Assembly: GCF_022539505.1 (NCBI RefSeq)
Contig: NC_061513.1
Coordinates: 353,195,696 to 353,259,695, forward strand
Direction of reading: 5' to 3'
From: Lolium rigidum
Lineage: Eukaryota > Streptophyta > Magnoliopsida > Poales > Poaceae
DNA length: 64,000 nt
A model generated the notes under the pieces. The model saw nothing but the letters and a program-made list of their open reading frames with translations. It was not told where the DNA came from and ran no database searches. Made by a program: the position numbers and the translations under genes. Shown here piece by piece: positions 32,710 through 44,282 of this stretch. Every line of letters begins with the position of its first letter. Positions within the stretch are counted from its first letter, which is position 1.

Positions 32710-35700
32710 TGAGTAGCTTTTCGTTTGCTTGCCCCTTTCCTGACCGTAAGGGAGGATTTTTTCCTCCGTCTCTTTGGTGCCTTTCTGCGGGAGTTAGCGG
32801 CAGTCCCCTCCGCCTCCTCCCGCCCGTCCCGCTCGGCCAGGTCACCTTCCTCCCCGGAAGGTACCGGAGTCGTCTCCTCCGGGACGCACGCGCTCTCGTT
32901 GGGGTTCCCTAACCCCTCCAGCGGAAGCTGAACATCGGAAGCTTCCCCAGCCTTCCTAGCCTCGGCCTCAAGTTTTAGCCGACGAGTCGTGGCCGCCAGC
33001 GCCGCTTGGACCATTTCCTTCGCCCTGATAATAGAAAGGGCCTCCCCTGGGTTCCCCACCGTAGGAGAGAAAATGACACAGCTCTCCTTGACCACAGACG
33101 TAACATGGGAATCGGGAAAAAGATCAAGGACAGAAAAATCCGTACCTTTCTCGGCGGTCTTGGCGTTCTCCAGGTTCTTGTCCGCGGTGAGCTGTTGTGC
33201 CTCTCCAGCATCGACACGGACGACGCGCCGCCGGCGTTTCGTGCGCTCTTGCGAACGGCGGCAGTCGCCGGCGTCGACTTCCGCACGTAGGGGATGGCCA
33301 TGGAGCGCGGCCCACGGACCAGCGGCGTCCCCACCTGCGCCTCCCTCTGCAGGTCCTGGAACGCCGCCCTGCAGTCGTTGCACCCCACCCGTCTCAGCCT
33401 CCGACAGCACCAGCTCCCCTTCCACCTCCGCTCCTTGCGCCTCCCCAACCAGCTCCCTCTCTTTCGGCTGCGGCACAGACACAAGCTCCAGCCTTGCCAT
33501 CTTGGCCGGTGGGCCCTGAGAGGGTTGGCTATCCACCGACCAGGAGGCAAGAGGGTCAGTCACGGTCGAAACTGATGACCCTTCTCGGCCCGCCTGACCA
33601 TCCTCGGCACCCTCCGCCATCTGCAGATCCTTTCCTCCTCCACGCCCCTCCAGCGCAGGGAAGGAGAACGGCATAGAGTCTCCTCGCAGATTGGACCCGT
33701 ATTGGTCAAACGAGGAGAAGCCAGCTGCCTTCCCTTTTCCCGGCTGCGGAGCCGACATGGAGCCTTGCCCGCCCGTGGTCACCCCCTTGGAGCCCTTCCC
33801 CGTGGTAGTCGACGCCGGGCCCTTCTCTTTCTCTTCTTCCTTCTCCTTGTCAGTGGAGTTGTCCTTGTTTCGCCTCCGTCGTCCGTGTTTGTTCCACTCG
33901 CTGTCCGTCGAGAATTCGTCCGAATCCTCGTCCTCCTCATCGCGGTGTGATGGCGTGTAAGCACACGTCCGTTGGGAACACCAAGAGGAAGGTGTGATGC
34001 GTACAGCAGCAAGTTTTCCCTCAGTAAGAAACCAAGGTTATCGAACCAGTAGGAGTCAAGGAACACGTGAAGGTTGTTGGTGGCGGAGTGTAGTGCGGCG
34101 CAACACCAGGGATTCCGCGCCAACGTGGAACCCGCACAACACAATCAAAGTACTTTGCCCCAACGTAACAGTGAGGTTGTCAATCTCACCGGCTTGCTGT
34201 AAACAAAGGATTAGATGTATAGTGTGGAAGATGATGATTGTTTGCGAAGAATAGTAAAGAACAAGTTTGCAGTAAATTGTATTTCAGATGTAAAGAATGG
34301 ACCGGGGTCCACAGTTCACTAGTGGTGTCTCTCCCATAAGATAAATAGCATGTTGGGTGAACAAATTACAGTTGGGCAATTGACAAATAAAGAAGGCATA
34401 ACAATGCACATACATATATCATGATGATTACTATGAGATTTAATTAGGGCATTACGACAAAGTACATAGACCGCTATCCGGCATGCATCTATGCCTAAAA
34501 AGTCCACCTTCGAGGTTATCATCCGAACCCCTTCCGAGTATTAAGTTGCAAACAACGAGACAATTGCATTAAGTATGGTGCGTAATGTAATCAACACAAA
34601 TATCCTTAGACAAAACATCGATGTTTTATCCCTAGTGGCAACGACACATCCACAACCTTAGAGGTTGTTGTCACTCCCCGAGATTCAATGGAGGCATGAA
34701 CCCACTATCGAGCATAAATACTCCCTCTTGGAGTTACAAGTATCAACTTGGCCAGAGCCTCTACTAGCAACGGAGAGCATGCAAGAACATAAACAACATA
34801 TATGATAGATTGATAATCAACTTGACATAGTATTCAATATTCATCGGATCCCAACAAACACAACATGTAGCATTACAAATAGATGATCTTGATCATGATA
34901 GGCAGCTCACAAGATCTAACATTATAGCACAATGAGGAGAAGACAACCATCGAGCTACTGCTATGGACCCATAGTCCAGGGGTGAACTACTCACACATTG
35001 ATCCGGAGACGATCATGGCGATGAAGAGACCTCCGAGAGATGATTCCCCTCTCCGGCAGGGTGCCGGAGGCGATCTCCTGAATCCCCCGAGATGAGATTG
35101 GCGGCGGCGACGTCTCTGTAAGGTTTTCCGTATCGTGGCTCTCGGTACTGGGGTATTCGCGACGAAGGCTTTAAGTAGGCGGAAGGGCAGAGTCGGGGGC
35201 GACACGAGGGACCCACACAACAGGGCGGCGCGGCCCCACCCTTGGCCGCGCGGCCCTGGCGTGGCGTCGCCTCGTCGCCCCACTTCGTAATCCTTTCGGT
35301 CTTCTGGAAGCTTCGTGGAAAAATAAGACCCTAGGCGTTGATTTCGTCTAATTCCGAGAATATTTCCTTCGTAGGATTTCTGAAACCAAAAACAGCGTGA
35401 AAACAAGCAACTGGCTCTTCGGCATCTCGTCAATAGGTTAGTGCCGGAAAATGCATAATAATGACATATAATGTGTATAAAACATGTGAGTATCATCATA
35501 AAAGTAGCATGGAACATAAGAAATTATAGATACGTTTGAGACGTATCACGGTGCGGAGGTGGTGGCGGTGGTCCACCACCCGACCCACCCGCGCCCCCAC
35601 GGGGCGGCTCTTCGGCCTGCACCCCCACAGTGAACCCCTCACCGTTAACGAACACTTGGATCGTTCCCTTGATCCTCTCTGGATACCGGCAGTGGAATCG

Positions 35701-36822
35701 CATCCTTATCGGCTCCGTGTCCCTCTTCAGCAAAGACAGTTCGTCCACATCAAATGGTCTCCCTATCATCACAAATGACGCCATGAGTCTCTCCTTAGTC
35801 ATGAGGTCCTCAGGGACTCCAGTCAACCTAACCCAGGTCGACGGAAGGACCACTGAGGGCCTAGGGGCGAGGAAGGCCTCCCGGATCGCCGTCTCAGTCT
35901 TGCTCAACGGTAGGTAAAGCTTGCCGCTGCCAGTGCTCAGCCTCAATGTCTCGCGCGGCGGGAAAGCCACGGAGAACTCCACTTCCGACAACTTGCGGAC
36001 TTGCCAATCCCACAATTTGTCCACCAGGTGTTTGAGTTCATCCGAGAGCTGCTCCTCCGACAAAGGCTTCCCCTTGAAACTGATGATGGCCGCAAACACC
36101 TCCCCGGGTGCCTGGCCACCATGAAGAGGCTCCACCTCAATGTTGTGGAAACCTCCACCGGTGATGGCGTGCCCCATGGACTGCAGCCTCAGCACCTTCC
36201 CCCTGGAAGGGCATGTCGCCGAGCTGTGCCCCTCCCCGCTGCAGATCACGCAAAGCGGCTCAAACGTACACTCGGACTGAAAGTGGCCAGCTCTCCCGCA
36301 CTTGAAGCATTCGCCACCGATTGGTGCTCCTGCCTTTGCCGCACCTGCCTTGTTCTTCCCCTTTGCCAGCGGCTGCGCCGCCCCCGCCGCAGCGCCCTGG
36401 GCCTTCTTGAACGGCTCGTTCTTGGCCGGCCGCTGGCGTTGGGCAGCACCACCTCGGTCCCCTTGACCCGAGTTGGCCGCGCGGTCTCCCTGACCCTTGG
36501 CGAGCAGCTGCTCCTGTTGTCTCTGCCAAAGCTCCTCCTCCCTCCTCTAGAGATCTTCTCTGCGCTGTTGCTCTTCCCACCATGGGGGAGGCGGCCCCCA
36601 ATCCCCTCGGTCCCTTTCCTGGTACCGGAACTCCTCGCCATGGTGGCGGTAGTCTCCCTCCTGGCTTCCACCTGCACCGAACCTTCCACCTCCTCCCTTC
36701 TGTCGATAACCATCCCCATGCCCGGCGCCGCGCCCCACATCGCGAGCACCCCCTTCCGCCCGCCAGACGCTTCCCTCCCCGTCGTACCGCCTCTTCCGCC
36801 TATCGTCGAAGCCCCTCTCCAT
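32706..36822 (-). pseudogene. LINE ORF1: CCHC/DUF4283 protein, interrupted
   Basis: From ATG 36822 (MERGFDDRRKRRYDGEG) the frame runs to TGA 32706-32708. It is interrupted by the solo LTR 33948-35548; without it and one TSD copy the ORF is 837 codons including the stop. Order of parts: Arg/Gly-rich N-terminus; two zinc knuckles CFKCGRAGHFQSEC and CVICSGEGHSSATC (about 36232-36312); DUF4283-like region (about 35600-36000, with WVRLTGVPEDLMTKERL); long acidic tail; basic end (APKRRRKKSS). One in-frame TAG lies at 36547-36549. ORF1 proteins coat LINE RNA. The frame is otherwise remarkably well kept. Confidence 0.8.
33948..35548 (-). mobile_element. Solo LTR of the element A family inside LINE ORF1
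   Basis: A 1601-bp LTR in reverse orientation, ending GTTTGAGACGTATCA at 35548 and starting TGATGGCGTGTAAGCACACG at 33948. It is flanked by the perfect TSD CGGTG (33943-33947 and 35549-35553). Its length and text match the LTRs of element A. The absence of internal sequence shows LTR-LTR recombination. Confidence 0.9.
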
Positions 36823-37392
36823 CACCGCCTCGACAAATGAGCAAGAGAGCGGCTGCGGCGGCGAGATCTTGCGCAGCAGGCGGCGCAGTTGGGTCGTTTA
36901 GATGTTTCCTCACCTCACTCGCTCGTACTGGGAACCCTAAATCCGGCTGCGTGCACCCTTTCGGGAGCCACAGCCACCTAAAACGTCTGGCCGTCGAACT
37001 GGGCCGAACCCCGCCAACAGTGCCTTCCCCAGCCCCACCGCGGCCCGCAGAGCCCACAGAGATTTGGTGAGCAGCATCCCCAGTGCCACCCGTACAGTCT
37101 CCACCGAGCCCCACCGGGACACTGCAAAGGGCCAAACAATCGGAGCCCAACAGCCCAGCGTAGAGACAGGAGTTGGGCCTTCCTCGGCCCAACACGGGGC
37201 ATCCGGCGCAACCTCATCGTCCTCCCTCTGCGGCGGCGCCGACGTAGGAGACGCAGGAGGCTCCGGACCCGGCTCCGCATCGGAGCGACCTCCCACCGGC
37301 GCCGATCCCGGGCAGCGGAACGGAAGGACTCCCCGTTCCTCCCTCCTCGCCGACCTGCGCCACCTAGGTCCCGCCGAGTCTCCCAACCTACG

Positions 37393-38103
37393 TGATGAAG
37401 AAGTCCAGGCCGGCCCAGCACCCGGTCAGACCGGCCGCCACGCCGGCGTGCCCGGTCCCTGGCCCGGTTCAATCGGGCGGCAGACCGGATTCACCCCGGC
37501 GCCAACCGGGCGTCACACGGGCGCCAACCGGATGGAGTTCTGCGACACTTCCGGTTGCCGCCCGGTCCCTGGCCCGGTTTAGACCGGCCAGCCCGGTCCC
37601 AGGCCCGGTCAACCGGATTCCAGACCAGCGAAGTCCGAGTCTGTCTCGACTAGATCTATTCTGGGTCGGTTATTTTTGTGTCTTTTCGACCAGAAGTCGT
37701 CTCAGACGCCTATAAAAGTGCCCAGGACGCCCCCTAGCTGCTTTAGACCACGTTTAAGATAAACCCTAGTTCTTAGTTGTTTGCTCTGCAAAACTATTGA
37801 ATTCCCTACACCATATTGCTTGATATTGTGTAAATCCTGATAAAGTCTTGTGATCTGTTGTTCCATTGGGAATTAGACGGTTGCAACTTACCGCTTCGTG
37901 GTCGGCGGCTACGTGCGCAAGTGTGTGGAGTTGCGAATATCTTGCAGGGTTGAGAGCTGTTGCATTGGCGACAGGGACCAATCAAGAGATCTCGTTGCGT
38001 CATACAAGTTATCATCCACTTCATCAAGTTACCTCCGCTGCAATCACCCCGTGATCATCATCACCACCGTTGCTTACTGAGAAGATCGGGCCACCCCTTA
38101 TCA
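37393..38103 (+). repeat. 5' LTR of the gypsy element
   Basis: 711 bp, starting TGATGAAGAAGTCCAGG and ending CACCCCTTATCA. The first 230 bp are packed with CCGGTC/GACCGG words. A TATAAAAG box lies at 37711-37718. Confidence 0.9.
37711..37718 (+). promoter_or_regulatory. TATA box of the gypsy LTR
   Basis: TATAAAAG in GACGCCTATAAAAGTGCCC. The 3' LTR has TATATAAG at the same place (near 51099). Confidence 0.65.
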
Positions 38104-38106
38104 TCT

Positions 38107-38117
38107 TGGTATCAGAT
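38107..38117 (+). other. Primer-binding site of the gypsy element
   Basis: TTGGTATCAGA starts three bases after the 5' LTR and is complementary to the 3' end of plant initiator methionine tRNA (canonical TGGTATCAGAGC). The last part (TTTCC) departs from the canonical sequence. Confidence 0.75.
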
Positions 38118-39029
38118 TTCCAGTTTTCCTTGGTAAGCCATCCACAATCCACCCCATAGTTGAGTTGTGAGTGTTTTCCTATCCAGAAAAAGCCAAAAAT
38201 ATTAGGGTTAGGGTTTTCCATAGCCTTAGATTGCACTAATTTCAAGTTTTAGTTGCTTTTCGTAGTTGTTTTTGCGTATCTTTTTCTTGCATCTATTATT
38301 GTTAGGGTTTGAGTCTCTATTATCATCTAGTTTCAGTTTTTACGAGTCCACATAGCATACAATGTGCTTGTTCCCAACCATAGACACAACCTATCGATAT
38401 AAGTGACTAGGAACTTCCCCAGAAGAGACTAGTTTTACCGCTCGACAGGCTGCTCATTAGGGTTTTGGTGCTTTGCATATCTTGTTGGCCGTGTTATGAA
38501 GGAGTAGTGTCATAAAAAAACAAAAAATATAAAATTGAAAAGAAGCAAAAAGAGCTACATAGCTGCGTTACAAATAGAAAAATCCAAAAAGAAAAAATGA
38601 AGTGCTAGTTGAATCAAGTGAAGGCCTAAGTTTACTTTACTGCACCAGTAGTTGAGCAATCTTGTGCCTGTCTCGTTGAGCTTTGCTAGCGTCTCTCTAG
38701 TGCATTGCAACCTTTCCTACATATAGTTGCTTTGCCCCATTATATCGCCTTGTGTGAATATCATTGGTTGTCTACGGTCAGCGCTAGAGCTTGTTATTGG
38801 TGCAAATAGGTAGCCTACCTACAGCCCCACATATATCCTGCTTTGCCGTGTGATTGGTCTTATACCCTTGATATTCGCTTCGCTACATCCGTGCACTAGT
38901 TGTTACTACAAGTGGTAAGCAATACTAATTCACTTTGGAGCGGTAAGATTTCCTTTTCTTATCAGTTTTGAGTGAGTTGTGAGAGTACCACCATATATCT
39001 TTTTGATTTAGTGCACTAACCTACTAATC
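38118..39029 (+). other. Untranslated leader of the gypsy element
   Basis: About 0.9 kb between the primer-binding site and the gag start, AT-rich with an A-rich patch near 38510-38600. No ORF of note. Confidence 0.6.
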
Positions 39030-39210
39030 ATGTCTGCTAGTGATCACAAAATTGTTAACCAGGAAAACAAGGATTCTGCAGATATCATCACATGGAGGGA
39101 GTTTGAAGCCCGTCGTAATGAGATGCGACGTGAATTCCGCACTCCAATTGCTGAGCTTAAGGGAACGGTCCAAGGGATTTCCCAGAAGTTGGATACTACA
39201 TGTGAGACCG

Positions 39211-40927
39211 TGATGTCTACGGGTGCTTCTATTCTTGTAGACAGTGTTGGGCCTCCAAGAGCAGAGGTTTGTAGAACAGCAGCAAGTTTCCCTTAAGTGG
39301 ATCACCCAAGGTTTATCGAACTCAGGGAGGAAGAGGTCAAAGATATCCCTCTCATGCAACCCCGCAACCACAAAGCAAGAAGTCTCTTGTGTCCCCAACA
39401 CACCTAATAGGTGCACTAGTTCGGCGAAGAGATAGTGAAATACAGGTGGTATGAATAAGTATGAGCAAGTATTGACGGCGCCGTAAAAGTGCTTGCTCGG
39501 CGTGTGGTTGATGGTGGGAATATTGCAGGAAGTACAGATGCAAGAAAACAAGAAACAAGCAGCGGTAGCAGTATTTAGGAACAAGGCCTAGGGATCATAC
39601 TTTCACTAGTGGACACTCTCAACATTGATCACATAACGTAATAAATAGATAGATGCTAGACTCTACACTCTCTTGTTGGATGATGAACACCACTAATTGT
39701 GTAGGATTACATGAACCCTCAATGCCGGAGTTAACAAGCTCCACAATATTCGATGTTCATGTTTAAATAACCTTAGAGTGCATGACAGATCAACATAACC
39801 AAACCAAGTACTAACATAGCATGCACACTGTCACCTTCACGCTACGAAAGGAGGCATAGATCACATCAATACCATCATAGCAATAGTTAACTTCATAATC
39901 TACAAGAGATCACAATCATAGCCTACGCCAAGTACTTCACGATGCACACACTGTCACCATTAAAACCGTGCAGGATGAATAAACTACTTTAATAACATCA
40001 CTAGAGTAGCACACAGATAAATTGTGATAGATAACACATTGCAATCATAAAGAGATATAAATAAGCACTTCATTATGCCATTCATAACAGTGAATAAGTA
40101 TTCTGTGAAATATAGCCTAAGAGACCCACACGGTGCACACACTCGTCACCTTTACACACGTGGGACAAGGAGTCTCCGGAGATCACATAAGTAAAACCCA
40201 CTTGACTAGCATAATGACATCTAGATTACAAGCATCATCATATGAATCTCAATCATGTAAGGCAGCTCATGAGATTATTGTATTGAAGTACATAGGAGAG
40301 AGATGAACCACATAGCTACCGGTACAGCCCTTAGCCTCGATGGAGAACTACTCCCTCCTCATGGGAGACAAAGCAGCGTTGATGAAGATGGCGGTGGTGT
40401 CGATGGAGGAGCCTTCCGGGGGCACTTCCCCGTCCCGGCGGCGTGCCGAACGGAGACTCCTGTCCCCGGATCTTGGCTTCGCGATGGCGGCGGCTCTGGA
40501 AGGTTTCTCGTACCGTGGCTTTTCCGTATCGAGGTTTTAGGTCAGGGACCCTTAAATAGGCGAAGAGGCGGAGTCGGAAGGCTGACGAGGTGGTGTCACA
40601 ATAGGGGGGCGCGGTCCAGGCCCTAGCCGCGCCGCCCTGTTGTCTGGTGGGCCTGTGGCCCCCCTCTGGTTGCTCTCGGGTGTTCTGGAAGCTTTGTGGA
40701 ATTCTAAGATGCTTGGCGTTGATTTCGTCCGATTCCGAGAATATTTCCTTACTAGGATTTCTGAAACCAAAAACAGCAGAAAACAACAACTGGCCCTTCG
40801 GCATCTCGTCAATAGGTTAGTTTCGGAAAACGCATAAATATGACATATAATGTGTATAAAACATGTGAGTATCATCATAAAAGTAGCATGGAACATAAGA
40901 AATTATAGATACGTTTGAGACGTATCA
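39211..40927 (-). repeat. 3' LTR of element B (left copy)
   Basis: 1717 bp. Read in element orientation this is the downstream LTR. It differs from the right copy by scattered substitutions and short indels, denser in its first 600 bp as written. Confidence 0.9.
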
Positions 40928-41429
40928 AGCATCCCCAAGCTTAGTTCCTACTCGCCCTCGAGTAGGTAAACGATAACAAAGATAATTTCTTAAGTGACAT
41001 GCTATCATAATCTTGATCATACTATTGTAAAGCATATGAGATGAATGCAGCGATTCAAAGCAATGATGAAGATACTGAGTAAACAAATGAATCATATAGC
41101 AAAGACTTTTCATGAATAGTACTTTCAAGACAAGCATCAATAAGACTTGCATAAGAGTTACTCATAAAGCAATAGATTCAAAGTAAAGGCATTGAAGCAA
41201 CACAAAGGATGATTAAGTTTCAGCAATTGCTTTCAACTTGTAACATGTATATCTCATGGATAGTTGTCAACATAAAGCAATATAACAAGTGCAATAAGTA
41301 AACATGTAAGAATCAATGCACACATTTGACACAAGTGTTTGCTTCTAAGATAGAAAGAATAGGCAAACTGACTCAACATAAAGTAGAAGAATGGCCCTTC
41401 GCAGAGGGAAGCAGGGATTAAATCATGTA

Positions 41430-41926
41430 CTAGAGCTTTTTAAGTTTTGAAATCATATAGAGAGTATAAAAGTAAAGTTTTGAGAGGTGTTTGTTGTTGT
41501 CAACGAATGGTAGTGGGCACTCTAACCACCTTGCCAAACAGACTTTCAAAGAGCGGCTCCCATGAAGGACGTTATCTCTACCAGCAAGGTAGATCATCCC
41601 TCTTCTCTTTTGTTTACACATGTATTTTAGTTCTATTATTTATGGATGACACTCCTCCCAACCTTTTGCTTACACAAGCCATGGCTAACCGAATCCTCGG
41701 GTGCCTTCCAACATTCACATACCATGAAGGAGTGTCTATTTGCAAAATTAAGTTGCTTACTGATGAATCGAGCAAAACATGTGAAGAGAATTATTAATGA
41801 AGGTTGATTAATTGGGGGTCGGGAACCCCGCGCCAGCTCTTTTTGCAAAATTATTGGATAAGCGGATGAAGCCACTAGTCCATTGGTGAAAGCTGCCCAA
41901 CAAGATTGAAAGATAAAACACCACAT
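41430..41926 (-). other. Element-B-specific internal module with small ORFs
   Basis: A segment without counterpart in element A, flanked by sequence shared with A. On the element's sense strand it has open frames of 96 codons (41636-41926, MWCFIFQSCWAAFTNG...) and 63 codons (41430-41621, MCKQKRRGMIYLAGRDNV...). Antisense, a 116-codon frame runs 41447-41797. None has a recognised domain, so coding status is unknown. Confidence 0.4.
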
Positions 41927-43395
41927 ACTTCCTCATGAGCTATAAAACATTGACACAAATAAGAAGTAATAAAGTTTTGAATTGTTTAAAGGTAGCACAT
42001 GAAGTAATTTACTTTGGAATGGCAGAGAAATACCATGTAGTAGGTAGGTATGGTGGACACAATTGGCATAGTTATTGGCTCAAGGATTTGGATGCATGAG
42101 AAGAATTCCTCTCAATACAAGGCTAGGCTAGCAAGGTTGTTTGAAGCAAACTCAAGTATAAAATGGTGCAGCAAGACTCACATATGAACATATTGTAAGC
42201 ATTATAAGACTTTACATCGTCTTCCTTGTTGTTCAAACACCTCAACCAGAAAATATCTAGACTCTAGAGAAACTAATCATGCAAACCAAATTTTAACAAG
42301 CTCTATGTAGTTCTTCATTAATAGGTGCAAAGCACATGATGCAAGAGCTTAAACATGATCTATATGAGCACAACAATCGCCAAGTATCAAATTATTCAAG
42401 ACATTATACCAATTACCACATGCAGCATTTTCTTTTTCCAACCATATAGCAATTAACGAAGCGGTTTCAACCTTCGCCGTGAACATTATGAGCTAAGAAC
42501 ACATGTGTTCATATGAACCAGCGGAGCGTGTCTCTCTCCCACACAAGCATGATGGATCATATTTTTTTCAAATAAAAACAAAAACAAACAAACGCTCCAA
42601 GTAAAGTACATAAGATGTGACCGAATAAAAATATAGTTTCAAGAGAAGAAACCTGATAAGTTGTCGATGAAGAAAGGGATGCCTTGGGCATCCCCAAGCT
42701 TAGACGCTTGAGTCTTCTTGAAATATGCAGGGGTGAACCACCGGGGCATCCCCAAGCTTAGACTTTTCACTCTTCTTGATCATAGTATATCATCCTCCTC
42801 TCTTGACCCTTGAAAACTTCCTCCACACCAAACTCGAAACAAACTCATTAGAGGGTTAGTGCATAATTAAAAATTCACATGTTCAGAGGTGACACAATCA
42901 TTCTTAACACTTCGGACATTGCTCAAAGCTCACTGGAAGTTAATGGAACAAAGAAATCCATCCAACATAGCAAAAGAAGCAATGCGAAATAAAAGGCAGA
43001 ATCTGTCAAAACAGAACAGTCCGTAAAGAAGAATTTTATTGAGGCACCAGACTTGCTCAAATGAAAATTCTCAAATTTAATGAAAGTTGCGTACATATCT
43101 GAGGATCACTCACGTAAATTGGCATAATTTTCTGAGTTACCTACGGAGAATTAGGCCCAGATTCGTGACAGCAAAGAAATCTGTTTCTGCGCAGTAATCC
43201 AAATCTAGTATGAACCTTACTATCAAAGACTTTACTTGGCACAACAATGCAACTAAACTAAGATAAGGAGAGGTTGCTACAGTAGTAACAACTTCCAAGA
43301 CACAAATATAAAACAAAGTACTGTAGTAAAATAAACACATGAGTTATCTTCCAAGAAGTGCTTTCTTTATAGCCATTAAGATGGGCTCAACAGTT

Positions 43396-44118
43396 TTAAT
43401 GATGCACTCGCAAGAAATAAGAGTTGAAGCAAAAGAGAGCATCAAGAAGCAAATTCAAAACACATTTAAGTCTAACATGCTTCCTATGCATAGGAATCTT
43501 GTAAATAAACAAGTTCATGAAGAGCAAAGTAACAAGCATAGGAAGATAGAACAAGTGTAACTTCAAAAATTTCAGCACATAGAGAGGTGTTTTAGTAACA
43601 TGAAAATTTCTACAACCATATTTTCTTCTCTCATAATAATATCCATTAGCACCATGAACAAACTCAACAATATAAGTATCACATAAAGCATTCTTATTCA
43701 CATGCATAAAAGTATCATTACCCTCCACATAAGCATAGTCAATTTTATTGGTAATAGTGGGAGCAAATTCAACAAAGTAGCTATCATTATTATTCTCATC
43801 ATCAAATATAGGAGGCATATTGTAATCATAATCAAATTTATCCTCCATAACAGGCGGTACTAAAAGACTACTATCATTATAATCATCATAAATAGGAGGC
43901 AAAGTATCATCAAAGTAAATTTTCTCCTCAATGCTTGGGGGACTAAAAATATCATGCTCATCAAAACCAGCTTCCCCAAGCTTAGAATTTTCCATATCAT
44001 TAGCAACAATGGTATTCAAAGTGTTCATACTAATATGTTCCATGGGTTTTTTAATTTTCGCATCAAACCATCCATGTCTTAAATCAGGAAATAGAATAAG
44101 AAGCTCATTGTTGTCCAT
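43396..44118 (-). CDS. Uncharacterised 240-aa protein of element B
   Basis: A single open frame from ATG 44118, about 165 bases after the right LTR, to a stop at 43396. The N-terminus (MDNNELLILFPDLRHGWFDA) is followed by an Asp/Tyr-rich acidic middle with repeated PPIYDDY/PPIFDDE-like units (residues about 70-115). A C-terminal third has a hydrophobic stretch (LHLFYLPMLVTLLFMNLF) that could span a membrane, then basic residues. No Gag, protease, RT or envelope domain is recognisable. I recall similar ORFs recurring in Triticeae repeats, but this is unverified. The frame is free of stops, which suggests either youth or selection. Function unknown. Confidence 0.6.
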   Translation of the reverse strand: MDNNELLILFPDLRHGWFDAKIKKPMEHISMNTLNTIVANDMENSKLGEAGFDEHDIFSPPSIEEKIYFDDTLPPIYDDYNDSSLLVPPVMEDKFDYDYNMPPIFDDENNNDSYFVEFAPTITNKIDYAYVEGNDTFMHVNKNALCDTYIVEFVHGANGYYYERRKYGCRNFHVTKTPLYVLKFLKLHLFYLPMLVTLLFMNLFIYKIPMHRKHVRLKCVLNLLLDALFCFNSYFLRVHH

Positions 44119-44254
44119 TATGCCAAACTAGTGTAAACAAGAAACAAAAAGATGCAATTGCAGGATCTAAAGGAAATAGCTTCGAGCACACACACAACAG
44201 CAACAGAAAAGTACTATTACCTGGGACCGGAGTATGAGTGCCTTTTACCTTTCC

Positions 44255-44272
44255 TCCCCGGCAACGGCGCCA
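44255..44272 (-). other. Primer-binding site of element B
   Basis: On the minus strand TGGCGCCGTTGCCGGGGA, ten bases inside the right LTR. It matches the element A site except for the first base. Confidence 0.7.
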
Positions 44273-44282
44273 GAAAAGTGCT

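Noticed and set aside
36001..36840. 279-codon plus-strand ORF
   Set aside because: Antisense to the LINE ORF1 zinc knuckles and DUF4283-like region; Pro/Leu/Arg-rich shadow.
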